64,000 nt of DNA from Chamaelirium japonicum (Eukaryota; Streptophyta; Magnoliopsida; Liliales; Melanthiaceae), in NCBI GenBank assembly GCA_947650365.1, contig CANTAL010000021.1, positions 1,116,001-1,180,000 of the forward strand. The letters are read 5' to 3'. Every line of letters starts with the position of its first letter. The stretch's first letter is position 1. The position numbers and the translations under genes are program-made. The notes under the pieces were generated by a model. That model made no database searches. It saw nothing but the letters and a program-made list of their open reading frames with translations, and was not told where the DNA came from. This document shows, in pieces, positions 23,746 through 35,700 of the stretch.

Positions 23746-26509
23746 TCTTCTTCTCTCTTTATTTATCTCTCCGTTCTCTTCTCTCTTCTTCTCTCTCTTC
23801 TCTCTTCATTTCTTGCACCATTTTCTTGTGACTGGTCGGCTAGGCTCGACATGTTCATGCTGATAACGTGTTGTGAGAAGAGAGAAGAAAAGAGAAGAGA
23901 ATGGAAATAACAATGAAGAAAGAAAAGAGAAGAAGACTTACTCCAGTCCATTCACCACGGGTATAGGAGTGAAGTAAGGAGGAATCTAAATTCCAAAACT
24001 CCACTTCTCAATAATATAATTAAATATCTCCGTTCTCTTCCCTATTCTCCCATGGATTAGGGTTTCCCATAGATTGCTTTGGCCCTAAGTAAGATTGCCC
24101 TATAAATAAATATGATCCCTTTATAGTGGGGCATGTTTGATGGCTCTCTCTTTCTCCTATCTCATAATTCGTTATCAGTATGAACATGTCGAGCCCAGCC
24201 GACCAGTTGTAAGAAAACGAAGAGAGAAACGAAGACAGAAAAGAGAGAAGAAAAGAGAAGAAAACGGAGAGACAAACAAAGAGAAAAGAGAAAAGAAGTC
24301 CTGCTCCAGTCCATTCGCCATGGGTATAAGTATGAAATAAGAAGGAATCTAAATTCCAAAACTCCACTTCTATATAGCATCATCTCAAAGTTATTATGAT
24401 TATCATAGTAAATTCCAAAACTCTCTTCATTTTAATTAAATAATTAATTTAATTAAAAAAATTATAGTAACATTATCAATACGAAAAGAGAAGAAATTCT
24501 ACTCCAGTCCATTGGCCATGGGTATACGTATGAAGTAAGAACGAATCTAAATTACAAAACACTACTTCTCAATATTTATATGACCCCTTTAGGGTAGGGC
24601 ACGTTTGATGGCTCTCTCTTTCTTCCACCTCATAATACGTTATCAGAATAAACATATTGAGCTCAGCCTACCAGTCAAGTGAAAACGGAAAGAGAAACGA
24701 ACACAGAAGAGAGAGAATAAGAGAGGAGAAAATGGAGAGAGAAATAAAGGCAGAAGAGAGAAAAGAAGAGAGAACAGAATTAAGAGATAAACGAAGAGAG
24801 AAGAAGTCCTGCTCTAGTCTATTAGTCATGAGTATAGGTGTGAAGTAAGATGGAATCTAAATTTAAAAAGTCAACTTCTTAATATTTATACGACCCTTTT
24901 AGGGTGGTGCACATTTGACAGCTCTCTCTTTCTCCTATCTCACAATAGGTTATCAGTATGAACATATCGAGCCTAGCCGATCAGTTATAAGAAAACAAAG
25001 ATAGAGAAAAAATAGAAAAAAGGGAACAAGATAGAAGTTAATGGAGAGATAAATGAAGAGAAAAGAGAGAAGAAGTCCTACTACAGTCCATTGAACATGG
25101 GTCTAGGTATGAAGTAAGAAGTAATCTAAATTCTAAAACTCCACTTCTCAAAAATATAATTAAATCTCTCCATTCTCTTCTCTCTTCTCCCATGGATTAG
25201 GGTTTCCCATAGACTGCTTAGACCCTAAGTAAGCTTACTCTATAAATAATAAATAATATACGACCCTTTTAGGGTGGTGCATGTTTGACAGCTCTCTCTT
25301 TCTCCCATCTCACAACATGTTATCAGTAGGAACATGTCGAGCCCAGCTGACCAGTCGTAAGAAAACAGAGAAAGAAACAAAGACATAAGTAAAGTTTTGG
25401 ATTAAAGTAGGACTTCTTCTTTCTTCTCTCTTTATTTATCTCTCTATTCTCTTCCCTCTTCTTTTCTCTCTTCTGTTGAGTTTTTGAATTTAGATTCCTT
25501 CTTACTTTACACCTATACCCGTGGCCAATGGATTGGAGCAAGACTTCTTCTCTCTTCTCTTTTTGGTTATCTCTTTGTTCACTTCTCTCTTCTTCTCTCT
25601 CTTCTGTCTTCGTTTCTCACTCTATTTTCTTATAACTGGTCGACTGGGCTCGATATATTCGTGCTGATAACGTGTTATGAGATAGGAAAAAGAGAGAGCC
25701 ATCACACGTGCCCTACCCTAAAGGGGTCGTATAAATATTAAGAAGTGGAGTTTTGGAATTTAGATTCTTTCTTACTTCATACTTATACCCATAGCCAATG
25801 GATTGGAGCAGGACTTCTTTTCTCTTCTCTCTTCGTTTATCTCTCCGTTCTCTTTTATCTTTTTCTCTTTCTTTTATCTTTATTTCTCTCTCCATTTTCT
25901 TGTGACTAGTCGGTTGGGCTCAATATGTTCGTGCTGATAACGTGTTGTGAGAAAAGAAAAGAGGACCTAAATAAATTAATATAAATCTCTCTAGTTTTAT
26001 TTATTAAATAGAAGTCTGTCCTTATCTTCTCTCTCTTCTGTGGAGTTTTGGAATTAAGATTCCTTATTACTTCACACCTATACCTGTGGCCAAAGAACTG
26101 GAGCAATACTTCTTCTCTCTTCTCTTTTTGTTAATCTCTATGTTCTCTTCTTGATTCTTCTCTCTTTTCTCCATTCTTCGTTCTCTTCTCTCTTCTTCTC
26201 TCTCTTCTTTGGAGTTTTGGAATTTAGATTCCTTCTTACTTCATACCTATACCCTTGGCCAATGGATTGGAGCAAGAGTACTTTTGCCCTTCTCTCTTCG
26301 TTTATCTCTCCGTTCTCTTCTTTCTTCTACCAAAATAATTTAATTAAAAAATATAATTATTTAATTGAGAAAGAAACGAAAATAGAAGAGAAAGAAGAAG
26401 AGAGAAGAGAACAGAGAGATAAATAAAGAGATAAGAGAGAAGAAGTCCTGCTCCAGTCCATTAGTCATGGGTATAAGTGTGAAGTAAGAAGGAATCTAAA
26501 TTCTAAAAC

Positions 26510-26940
26510 TACATAGAAAAGAGAAAAGAAGAGAAAAGATAACGGAGAGATATATAAAGTTATAAGTAGAGTTTTGGAATTTAGATTCTTTCTTACTTCA
26601 CACCTATACCTGTGGACAATGGACTGGAGCAGGACTTCTTCTCTCTTCTCTCTTCATTTATCTCTCTGTTCTCTTCTCTTTTCTTCTCTTTTTTCTGTGG
26701 AGTTTTGGAATTTAGATTCCTTCTTACTTTACACCTATACCCATGACAAATAGACTGGAGCAGTATATCTTCTCTCTTCTCTTTTCGTTTATCTCTCCGT
26801 TCTCTTCTTTTTTTTTTCTCTTTCTTCGATCTTCGTTTCTCTCTCCGTTTTCTTATGATTGGTCGGTTGGGCTCGATATTTTCATGTTGAGAAAATATTA
26901 TGAGGTGGAAGAAAGAAGAGATGGAGAGATTTAATTATAT
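26510..26940. repeat. Linker between tandem copies I and II
   Basis: One and a half array modules (reverse leader near 26,870) with no counterpart at the end of copy II. The equivalent position after 31,850 continues differently. Confidence 0.6.
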
Positions 26941-29900
26941 TATTGAGAAGTGGAGTTTTGGAATTTAGATTCCTTCTTACTTCACACCTATCCCCGTGTC
27001 CAATGGACTAGAGCAGGACTTCTTCTCTTTTCTCTCTTCGTTTATCTCTTCGTTATCTTCTCTCTTCTGTATTCATTTCTCTCTTTGTTTTCTTATGACT
27101 GGTCGGTTGGGCTCGATATGTTCGTGCTGATAATGTGTTATGAGATGGGAAAAAAAAGAGTCGTCAAACGTGTCCCACCCTAAAAGGGTTATATATTATT
27201 TATAGAGTAAGCTTACTTAGGGCCTAAGCAATCTATGGGAAAGGGGTCGTATATTATTTATAGGGTAACCTTACTTAGGGCCTATGCAATATATAGGAAA
27301 CCATAATCCATGGGAGAGATCAGACGGTGGATAACCACCACATCGAACGATCTTAGAACAGTTGTAATGTTTTAAATTTTTTTAAAGAAAAATATAAATT
27401 ATTTTTATTAAAAAAATTCAGATTACCTCATCTTCCTTCTTTACTTCCTATTATTTAATTAATTATATTAGTTTAATAAATTAAATAATTAAATAATTTA
27501 TTAAATATTTATTTATTTATATAATTAAATAAATAAATTATTTAAATAATTAATTTATTATTTAAATATTAAAATAAATAAATATTTATTTGATTACTTC
27601 AAAAAATATTAAGTTATTTAAAAAAATATTTTATTATTTATATATTCAAATAATTAACTAATTATTTAAATAATAAGTAAATAGTTATATAATTTATTTT
27701 TAATTTTGTTACTTAATTAAATAATTAAATTTTTTTATTAATTTCAAAATATATTTTATAATTTAATAAAATAATGATTTAATTGCATAATAATTTATTT
27801 TATTATTATTTATTTAACTATAAAATTATTTAATATTTAAATTATTTATTTACTTTAGTAAATAATCTATTTAATATATTTCTTCACTAAATGAGTTTTT
27901 AAATATTTAAATATTTAACTAATTATTTAATTACTTAAAAATAAAATAATATTTTAAGAAATAACTAATAAAATAAAATAATTATATAATTATATAATTA
28001 AATAAATATTTCTTTATTTAATAATTTAAATAATTAAATCGGTACATAATTTAATTATTTTATAATATAATAAAAAATTAATAATTAAAATAATTAAATA
28101 AGTTAAAAAAATTAATTATTTTATAAAAAATATAATTACTAAATTATTTAAATAATTTAATAAATAAATAAATGATTAAATTAATTTAAAAAATTTATAA
28201 TAACATTACTATGATAATCATAATAACGTTGAGATGATACTATTGAGAAGTGGAGTTTTGAAATTTAGATTCATTCTTATTTCACACCTATACCCATGGC
28301 CAATGGACTTGAGCAGGACTTCTTCTCTCTTCTCCCTTCATTTATCACTCCATTCTCTTCTCTCTGATTCTCTCTATTCTATGGAGTTTTGAAATTTAGA
28401 TTCCTTCTTACTTCACACCTATACCTATGGCGAATAGACTGGAGCAGGACTTCTTATCTTTTCTCTCTTCATTTATCTTTTCATTCTCTTCTCTCTTCTT
28501 CTCCCTCTTTTGTCTTCGTTTCTCTCACTATTTTCTTGTAATTGGTCGGTTGGGCTCAACATGTTCGTATGGATAACATATTACGTGATGGGAGAAAAAG
28601 AGAGCCGTCATATGTGCCGCAACCCAAAGGGGTCATATATTTTTTATAGAGTAAGCTTACTTAATGCCTAAGTAATCTATAGAAAATCCTAATCCATGGG
28701 AGAAGAGAGAAGAGAATGGAGAGATTTAATTATATTATTAAGAAGTGGAGTTTTGGAATTTAGATTCCTTCTTACTTCACACCTATACCAGTGGCGAATG
28801 GACTAGAGCAGGACTTCTTCTTACTTCTCTCTTTGTTTTTTGTTGACTGGTCTGCTGGGCTCGACATGTTCATACTGATAACGTGTTGTGAGATAGGAGA
28901 TTATTTATTTATTTTATTTATTTTAATTAATATTTTTTCAAATATTATAAAGAATATCAGTTCTTTAAATATTTAAATAGTAACATCTCAATATTATTAT
29001 TTAAATATTTAATTATAAAATATTAAAAAATTACTAAATAATTTATATAATTTTATGAGTATGAAAAATATTTTATTTCTCTTATTCTCTCTTTATTTAT
29101 CTCTACGTTCTCTTCTCTCTTTTTCTCTCTCTTCTGTCTTCGTTTCTCGCACCGTTTTCTTGTGACTGGTCGGTTGGGCTCGATATGTTCGTGCTGATAA
29201 CGTGTTGTGAGAAGAGAGAAGAGAACAGAGAGATAAATAAAGAGAGAAGAGAGAAGTCTTACTCTAGTCCACTCGCCAAGGGTATTAGTGTGAAGTAAGA
29301 AGGAATGTAAATTCCAAAACTCTACTTCTCAATAATATAATTAAATCTCTCCATTCTCTTTTTTCTTTTCCTATGGATTAGGGTTTCTATAGATTGCTAA
29401 GGCCTTAAGTAAGCATACCCTATAAATAATATATAACCCCTTTAGGGTGTGACATGTTTGACGGCTCTCTCTTTCTCCTAAGTCACAATACGTTATCAGC
29501 ACGAATATGTCGAGCCCAGCCGACTAGTCACAAGAAAACAGAGAGAGAAATGAAGACAAAAGAGAGAAGAAAAAAGAAGAAAACAGAGAGATAAATAAAG
29601 AGAGAAAAGATAAGAAGTCATGCTCAAGTCTATTCATCATGGGAATAGGTGTGAAGTAAGAAGGAATCTAAATTCCAAAACTACTCCACTTCTCAATAGT
29701 ATCATCTCAATGTTATTATGATTATCATAGTAGATTCCAAAACTATCTTTATTTTAATTAAACGATTAATTTAATTAAAAAAATTATAGTAACATTATCA
29801 GTACGAAAAGAGAAAAAGTCCTGCTCCAGTCCATTAGCCACGGGTATAGGTGTAATGTAAGAAGGAATCTAAATTACAAAACTCTATTTCTCAATATTTA

Positions 29901-31850
29901 TATAAGACTTTTAGGGTGGGGCACATTTGATGGATCTTTCTTTCTTCTACCACACAAGTTATCAGCACGAACATGTCGAGCACAGCCTACCAGTCACAAG
30001 AAAACGGAGAGAGAAACGAAGACAGAAGAGAGAAAAAGAGAGAAGAGAAAACAGAGAGAAAATAAAGACAGAAGAGAGAGAAAAAGAGAGAAGAGAACGA
30101 AAAGATAAACGAAGAGAGAAGAAGTTTTGCTCCAGGCCATTGGCTACGGATATAGGTATGAAGTAAGAAGGAATCTAAATTCTAATACTTAATTTCTCAA
30201 TGTTTATATGACTCCTTTAGGGTGGAGCACATTTGACGTCTCTCTCTTTCTCCTATCTCACAATATGTTATCAGCACGAACATGTCGAGCCCAGCCGATC
30301 AGTCATAAGAAAACAGAGAGATAAATGAAGGCAGAGGAGAAAGAACAAGAAAGAAGAGAACGGAGGGATAAATAAAGACAAAAGAGAGAAGAAGTCCTGC
30401 TCTAGTCCATTAACCATGGGTCTAGGTGTGAAGTAAGAAGTAATCTAAATTCCAAAACTCCACTTCTCAATAATATAATTTACACTCGCCATTCTCTTCT
30501 CTCTTTTCCCATGGATTAGGGTTTCTCATAGATTGCTTAGGCCCTAAGTATGCTTACCCTATAAATAATAAATAATTTATGACCCCTTTAGGGTGGAGCA
30601 TGTTTGACGCTCTCTCTCTTTCTCTTATCTCACAACACGTTATCAGTACGAATATGTCGAGCCCAGCTGACTAGTCGTAAGAAAACAGAGAGAGAAACAA
30701 GGCCAGAAGTGAAGTTTTGGAATTTAGATTCCTTCTTACTTCATACCTATACCCATGGCCAAAGGATTGGAGTAAGACTTCTTCTCACTTCTCTCTTAAT
30801 TTATCTCTTCATTCTCTTCTCTCTTCTTCTCTTTCTTCTATGGAGTTTTTGAATTTAGATTTCTTCTTACTTCACACCTATACCCCTGGCCAATGGACTT
30901 GAGCAAGACTTTTTCTTTATTGTCTCTTCGTTTATCTCTTTGTCCTCTTCTCTCTTCTATTTTTGTTTCTCTCTCCATTTTTTTATGACTAGTCGGTTGG
31001 GCATGACATGTTCGTATTGATAACGTGTTGTGAGATGGGAGAAATAGAGAGCTGACACACGTGCCGCACCCCAAAGGGGTCGTATAAATATTGAGAAGTG
31101 GAGTTTTGGAATTTAGATTCCTTTTTACTTCACACCTATACCCGTGGCGAATAGACTGGAGCAGGACTTCTAATCTCTTATCTCTTCGTTTATCTCTCCG
31201 TTATTTTCTCTCTTTTTCTCTCTCTTCTGTCTTTATTTCTCTCTTCGTTTTCTTGTAACTAGTTGGTTGGGCTCGACATGTTCATACTGATAATGTATTG
31301 TGAGAAGAGAGAAGAGAACCTAAATAAAATAATATAAATATCTCTAGTTTTAATAATTAAATAGAAGTCGGTTGTTATCTTTTTTCTCTTTTGTGGAGTT
31401 TTGGAATTTAGATTCCTTATTACTTCAAACTTATACCCGTGGCCAATGGATTAGAGTAGGACTTCTTCTATCTTCTCTTTTTGTTTATCTTTACGTTCTC
31501 TTCTCTATTATTCTCTCTTCTCTCTTCTCTTATCTCTTCTTCTCTCTCGTCTGTAGAGTTTTGGAATTTAGATTCCTTCTTACTCCACACCTATACTCGT
31601 GGCCAATGGACTAGAGCAGGACTTCTTCTCCCCTTCTCTCTTTGTTTATCTCTCTATTCTGTTCTCTCTTCTACCTAAATAATTTAATTAAATAATATAA
31701 TTATTTAATTAAGAGAGAAACAAAGACAAAAGAGAGAAGAGACTAAAGAGATAAACGAAGAGAGAAGATAGTAGAAGTCTTACTCCAGTCTATTCGCCAC
31801 TGGTATAGGTGTAAAGTAAGAAGGAATCTAAATTCAAAAACTCTACTTCT
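26940..31850. repeat. Tandem duplication, copy II
   Basis: Same internal order as copy I. It contains the full AT-rich module at 27,305-28,245 and the AT spacer at 28,900-29,085. Reverse leaders near 27,115, 28,560, 28,865 and 29,190, then forward leaders near 29,490, 29,955, 30,270 and 30,640, then reverse near 31,010 and 31,280. No gene. Confidence 0.85.
27305..28245 (+). repeat. AT-rich module in copy II
   Basis: Starts GATCAGACGGTGGATAACCA, has GATCGAACGATCTTAGAACA and the CATCTTCCTTCTTTACTTCC marker, then ~800 bp that is nearly all A/T. Ends ACATTACTATGATAATCATA followed by GATGATACTATTGAG. Confidence 0.7.
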
Positions 31851-32710
31851 CAATATTTATATGACCTCTTGAGGGTACGGCACGTGTGATGGCCCTCTCT
31901 TTCTCCCATCTCACAACACGTTATCAACACGAACATGTCGTGCCTAGGCGAGACAAAAAAACGGGGATAGAAACGATGATAGAAAAAAGAGAAGAAGAGA
32001 GAAGAGGACAGAGAGATAAACGAAGAGAAAAGAGATAAGAAGTCCTGATGTAGTCCATTGGCCAGGAGTATAGATGTGAAGTAAGAAAGAATCTAAATTC
32101 TAAAACTCCATTTCTCAATAATATAATTAATCTCTCCATTCTTTTCTCTCTTCTTGCATGGATTAGAGTTTCCTATAGATTGCTTAGGCCCTAAGTAAGC
32201 TTACCCTATAAATAATATACGACCTCTTTAGGGTGGGGTATGTTTGATGACTCTCTCTTTCTCCCATTTTATAACACGTTATCTGCACGAACATGTCAAG
32301 CCCAGCCGACCAGTCGTAAGAAAACAGTGAGAGAAACGAAGATAGAAGTGGAGTTTTGAAATATAGATTCCTTCTTACTTCACACCTATACCCATGGTCA
32401 ATGGAATAGAGCAGGACATCTTATCTCTTCTCTCTTCATTTATCTCTCTGTTCTCTTTTCTCTTTTTCTGTCTCTTCTGTCTTCGTTTCTCTCTTTGTTT
32501 TCTTACGACTGGTTGGCTGGGCTCAACATATTCGTGCTGATAACGTGTTGTGAGATGGGAGAAAGAGAGAACCATCAAATATGCCCCACTCTAAAGGTGT
32601 CGTATATTATTTATAGGGTAGCTTAGTTAGTGCCTAATCGATATATATCAAACCCTAATCTATGGGAGAAGAGAGAAGAAAACGGAGAAATTTAATTATA
32701 TTATTGAGAA
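31850..32710. repeat. Array modules at the palindrome centre
   Basis: The centre of the palindrome runs from about 29,690 to 32,710 and includes the tail of copy II. In 31,850-32,710 there are forward leaders near 31,920 and 32,280 and a reverse leader near 32,530. No gene. Confidence 0.65.
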
Positions 32711-35700
32711 GGGAAGTTTTGGAATTTAGATTCCTTCTTACATCACACCTATACCCGTGGCCAATGGACTGGAGCAAGGCTTCTTCTTTTTTCTCTCTTC
32801 ACTTATCTTTTTATTCTCTTCTCTCTTCTTCTCTCTGTTTTGTCTTCGTTTCTCTTTCCGTTTTTTTGTGACTTGTCGGCTGGGCTCGATATATTCATAC
32901 TGATAATGTATTATAAAATGGGAGAAATAGAGAGCCGTGAAATATTGCCCACCCTAAAAGGGTCGTATATTATTTAAAGGGTAAGCTTACTTTGGGCCTA
33001 AGCAATCTGTGGGAAACCCTAATCCATAGTAGAAGAGAAAAGAGAATGGAGAGATTTAATTATATTATTGATAAGTGGAGTTTTGAAATTTAGATTCCTT
33101 TTTACTTTATACCTATACCCGTGGCTAATGGACTGGAGCAGGACTTCTTGTCTCTTCATTTATCTCTCATGTCTTTTCTCTTTTCTTCTCTCTTCTCTCT
33201 TCTCTCAACACGTTATAGCACGAACATGTCGAGCCCAGCCAACCAGTCAAAAGAAAATAGAGCGAGAAACGAACACAGAAGAAAGAGAAGAAGAGAGAAG
33301 AGAAAAAAGAAATAAATAAAGAGAGAAGAAAAGAAATAAAATATTTTTCTTGCTCATAAATTTATATAAATTATTTAATAATTTTGCCCAGCCGACTAGT
33401 CATAAGAAAACGGAGAATATATCGAGCCCAGCCGACCAGTCATAACGTTTGACTTCTCTCTTATTCTCCAATCTCATAATATATTATTAGTTTGAATATA
33501 TCGAGCCCAGCCAACCAGTCATAAGAAAACAGAGAGAGAAACGAAGACAGAACAGAGAAGAAGAGAGAAGAGAATGAAAAGATAAACGAAGAGAAAAGAG
33601 AAAAGATGTCATACTCCAATCCATTGGCCATAGGTATAAGTGTGAAGTAAGAAAGAATCTAAATTTCAAAACTTCTCAGAAGAAAAAGAAGAAGAAAGAA
33701 GAGAACAGAGAGAAAAATAAAGAGAGAAGAAGTCATGCTCCAGTCCATTGGCCACGGGTATAGGTGTAAAGTAAAAAAGAATCTAAATTTCAAAACTCCA
33801 CTTATCAATAGTATCAGCTTAAAGTTATTATAATTACCATAGTAATGTTACTATAATTTTTTTAATTAAATTAATCATTTAATAAATTATTAAATAATTT
33901 AATAATTTAAATAATATAATAATTAAGATTTTAGTAAAATAATTAATTTATTTAATTATTTATTTATCTATTTATTTAATTAAATTTATATTTTTTTTAT
34001 TTATTATTATTATATTATAAAATAATTAAATTAGTTAATTATTAAATTCTTTAAATTATTAAATAAAAAAATAATTATTTAATTATATAATTACTTTATT
34101 AATTTATTATATTAGAAATTTCTCAAAATATTATTTTATTATGAAATAATTCAATAATTAGTCAATTATTTAAATATTTAAAAACTTATTTAGTATAGAA
34201 ATATATTTAATAGATTATTTAATTAATCAAATAAATAATTTAATTAATAAATAATTTTATAATTAACTAAATAATAATTAAAATAAATTATTATGTAATT
34301 ATTTGAATATATAGGTAATAAAATATTTTTTTAAATAATTTAATATTATTTTAAATAATCAATTAAATATTTCTTTAATTTAATATTTAAATAATAAATA
34401 AATTATTAAAATTATTTAGTTATTTAATTATACAGATAATTAAATATTTATTTAATTATTTAAAAATTTAATTTATTAAATTAATTAAATTAATTAAATA
34501 ATAGAAAGTAAAGAAGGAAGATGAGGCATACCTGAATTTTTTTGCTTTAAAAATAATTTATATTTTTCTTTATAAAAATTTAAAATATTACAACTGTTAT
34601 GCGATCGTTCGATCAGATGGATATCCATCGTCGGATCTCTCCCATGGATCAAGGTTTCCTATAGATTGCTTAGGCCCTAAGTAAGCTTGCCCTATAAATA
34701 ATATACAACCCCTTTAGGGTGGGGCACGTTTGCTGGCTCTCTCTTTCTCCCATCTCATAATACATTACCAGCACAAACATGTCGAGCCCAGCCGACCGGT
34801 ATAAGAAAACGGAGAGAGAAATGAAGACAGAAGAGAAAGAAAAGAATAGAGAGATAAACAAGAAAAAAAAGAGAAAAGTCATGCTCCAGTCCATTGGCCA
34901 TGAATATAGGTGTGAAGTAAGAAGGAATCTAAATTCCAAAACTCCACTTCTCAATAATATTATTAAATCTCTCTATTCTTTTTTTTTTGCCCATCTCACA
35001 ACATGTTATCAGCACAAGCTTATCGATCCCAGCCGACCAGTCACAAGAAAATTAAGAGAAAAATAAAGAAAGAAGAGAGAGAAAAAGAAAAAAGAGAACG
35101 GATAGATAAACAAAGAGAGAATAAAGAAGAAGTCCTACTCCAGTCCATTGGCCATGGGTGTAAGTGTAAAGTAAGAAGGAATCTAAATTCCAAAACTTTA
35201 TTTCTCAATAGTATCATCTCAACATTATTATGATTATAATAGTAATATTACTATAATATTTTGAATTAAATTAATTATTATTTAATTATTAACAAAGTGT
35301 GAAGTAAGAAGGAATCTAAATTTCAAAACTTCACTTCTTAATATTTATACGACCCCTTTAGGGTGGGACACGTTTGACGGCTCTGTCTTTCTCCCATCTC
35401 ACAACACGTTATCAGTACGAACATGTCGAGCCCAGCCAACTAGTCGAAAGAAAAAGAAAAGAGAAACAAAGACAGAAAAGGGAGAAGAAGAGAGAAGAGA
35501 ACAGACAGATAAATGAAGATAGAAGAGAGAAGAAGTCCTGCTCTAATTCATTGGCCACAAGTTTAGGTGTGAAGTAAGAAGGAATCTAAATTCCAAAACT
35601 CCATAGAAAATAGAAGAAGAGATAAGAGGAGAGATAAATAAAGAGAGAAGAGAGAAGAAGTCCTACTCCAGTCCAATGGCCATGGGTATAGGTGTAAACT

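Larger units (their letters stand above)
21490..26510. repeat. Tandem duplication, copy I (about 5 kb)
   Basis: Corresponds to 26,940-31,850 with an offset of about 5,350-5,450. Shared landmarks: a doubled junction in which a reverse TATA block is repeated (AATCTATGGAAAAGAGGTCG at 21,785; a close form at 27,222), the AT-rich module (21,885 and 27,305), an AT spacer of ~190 bp (23,555 and 28,900), a one-armed fold-back ending TTATCAATACGAAAAG (24,475; similar at 29,795), AATAATAAATAATATACGAC (25,243; similar at 30,563), a CTAAATAAATTAATATAAAT segment (25,966 and 31,320) and TTTAATTAAAAAATATAATT (26,338 and 31,683). Confidence 0.85.
24040..29690 (+). repeat. Left arm of a large imperfect palindrome
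   Basis: Features of this interval recur as reverse complements in 32,710-38,130 at positions whose sum stays between about 61.9 and 62.4 kb. Pairs: 24,430 with 37,750 (fold-back next to CTCTCTTCATTTTAATTAAA); 24,875 with 37,305; 25,245 with 36,925 (AATAATAAATAAT); 25,700 with 36,560 (ATCACACGTGCC and GGGGCACGTGTAATGG); 25,960 with 36,290; 26,340 with 35,940; 27,305-28,245 with 34,640-33,790 (AT-rich module); 29,157 with 33,262 (GTTTCTCGC and GCGAGAAAC). The arm crosses the junction of tandem copies I and II. Confidence 0.8.
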
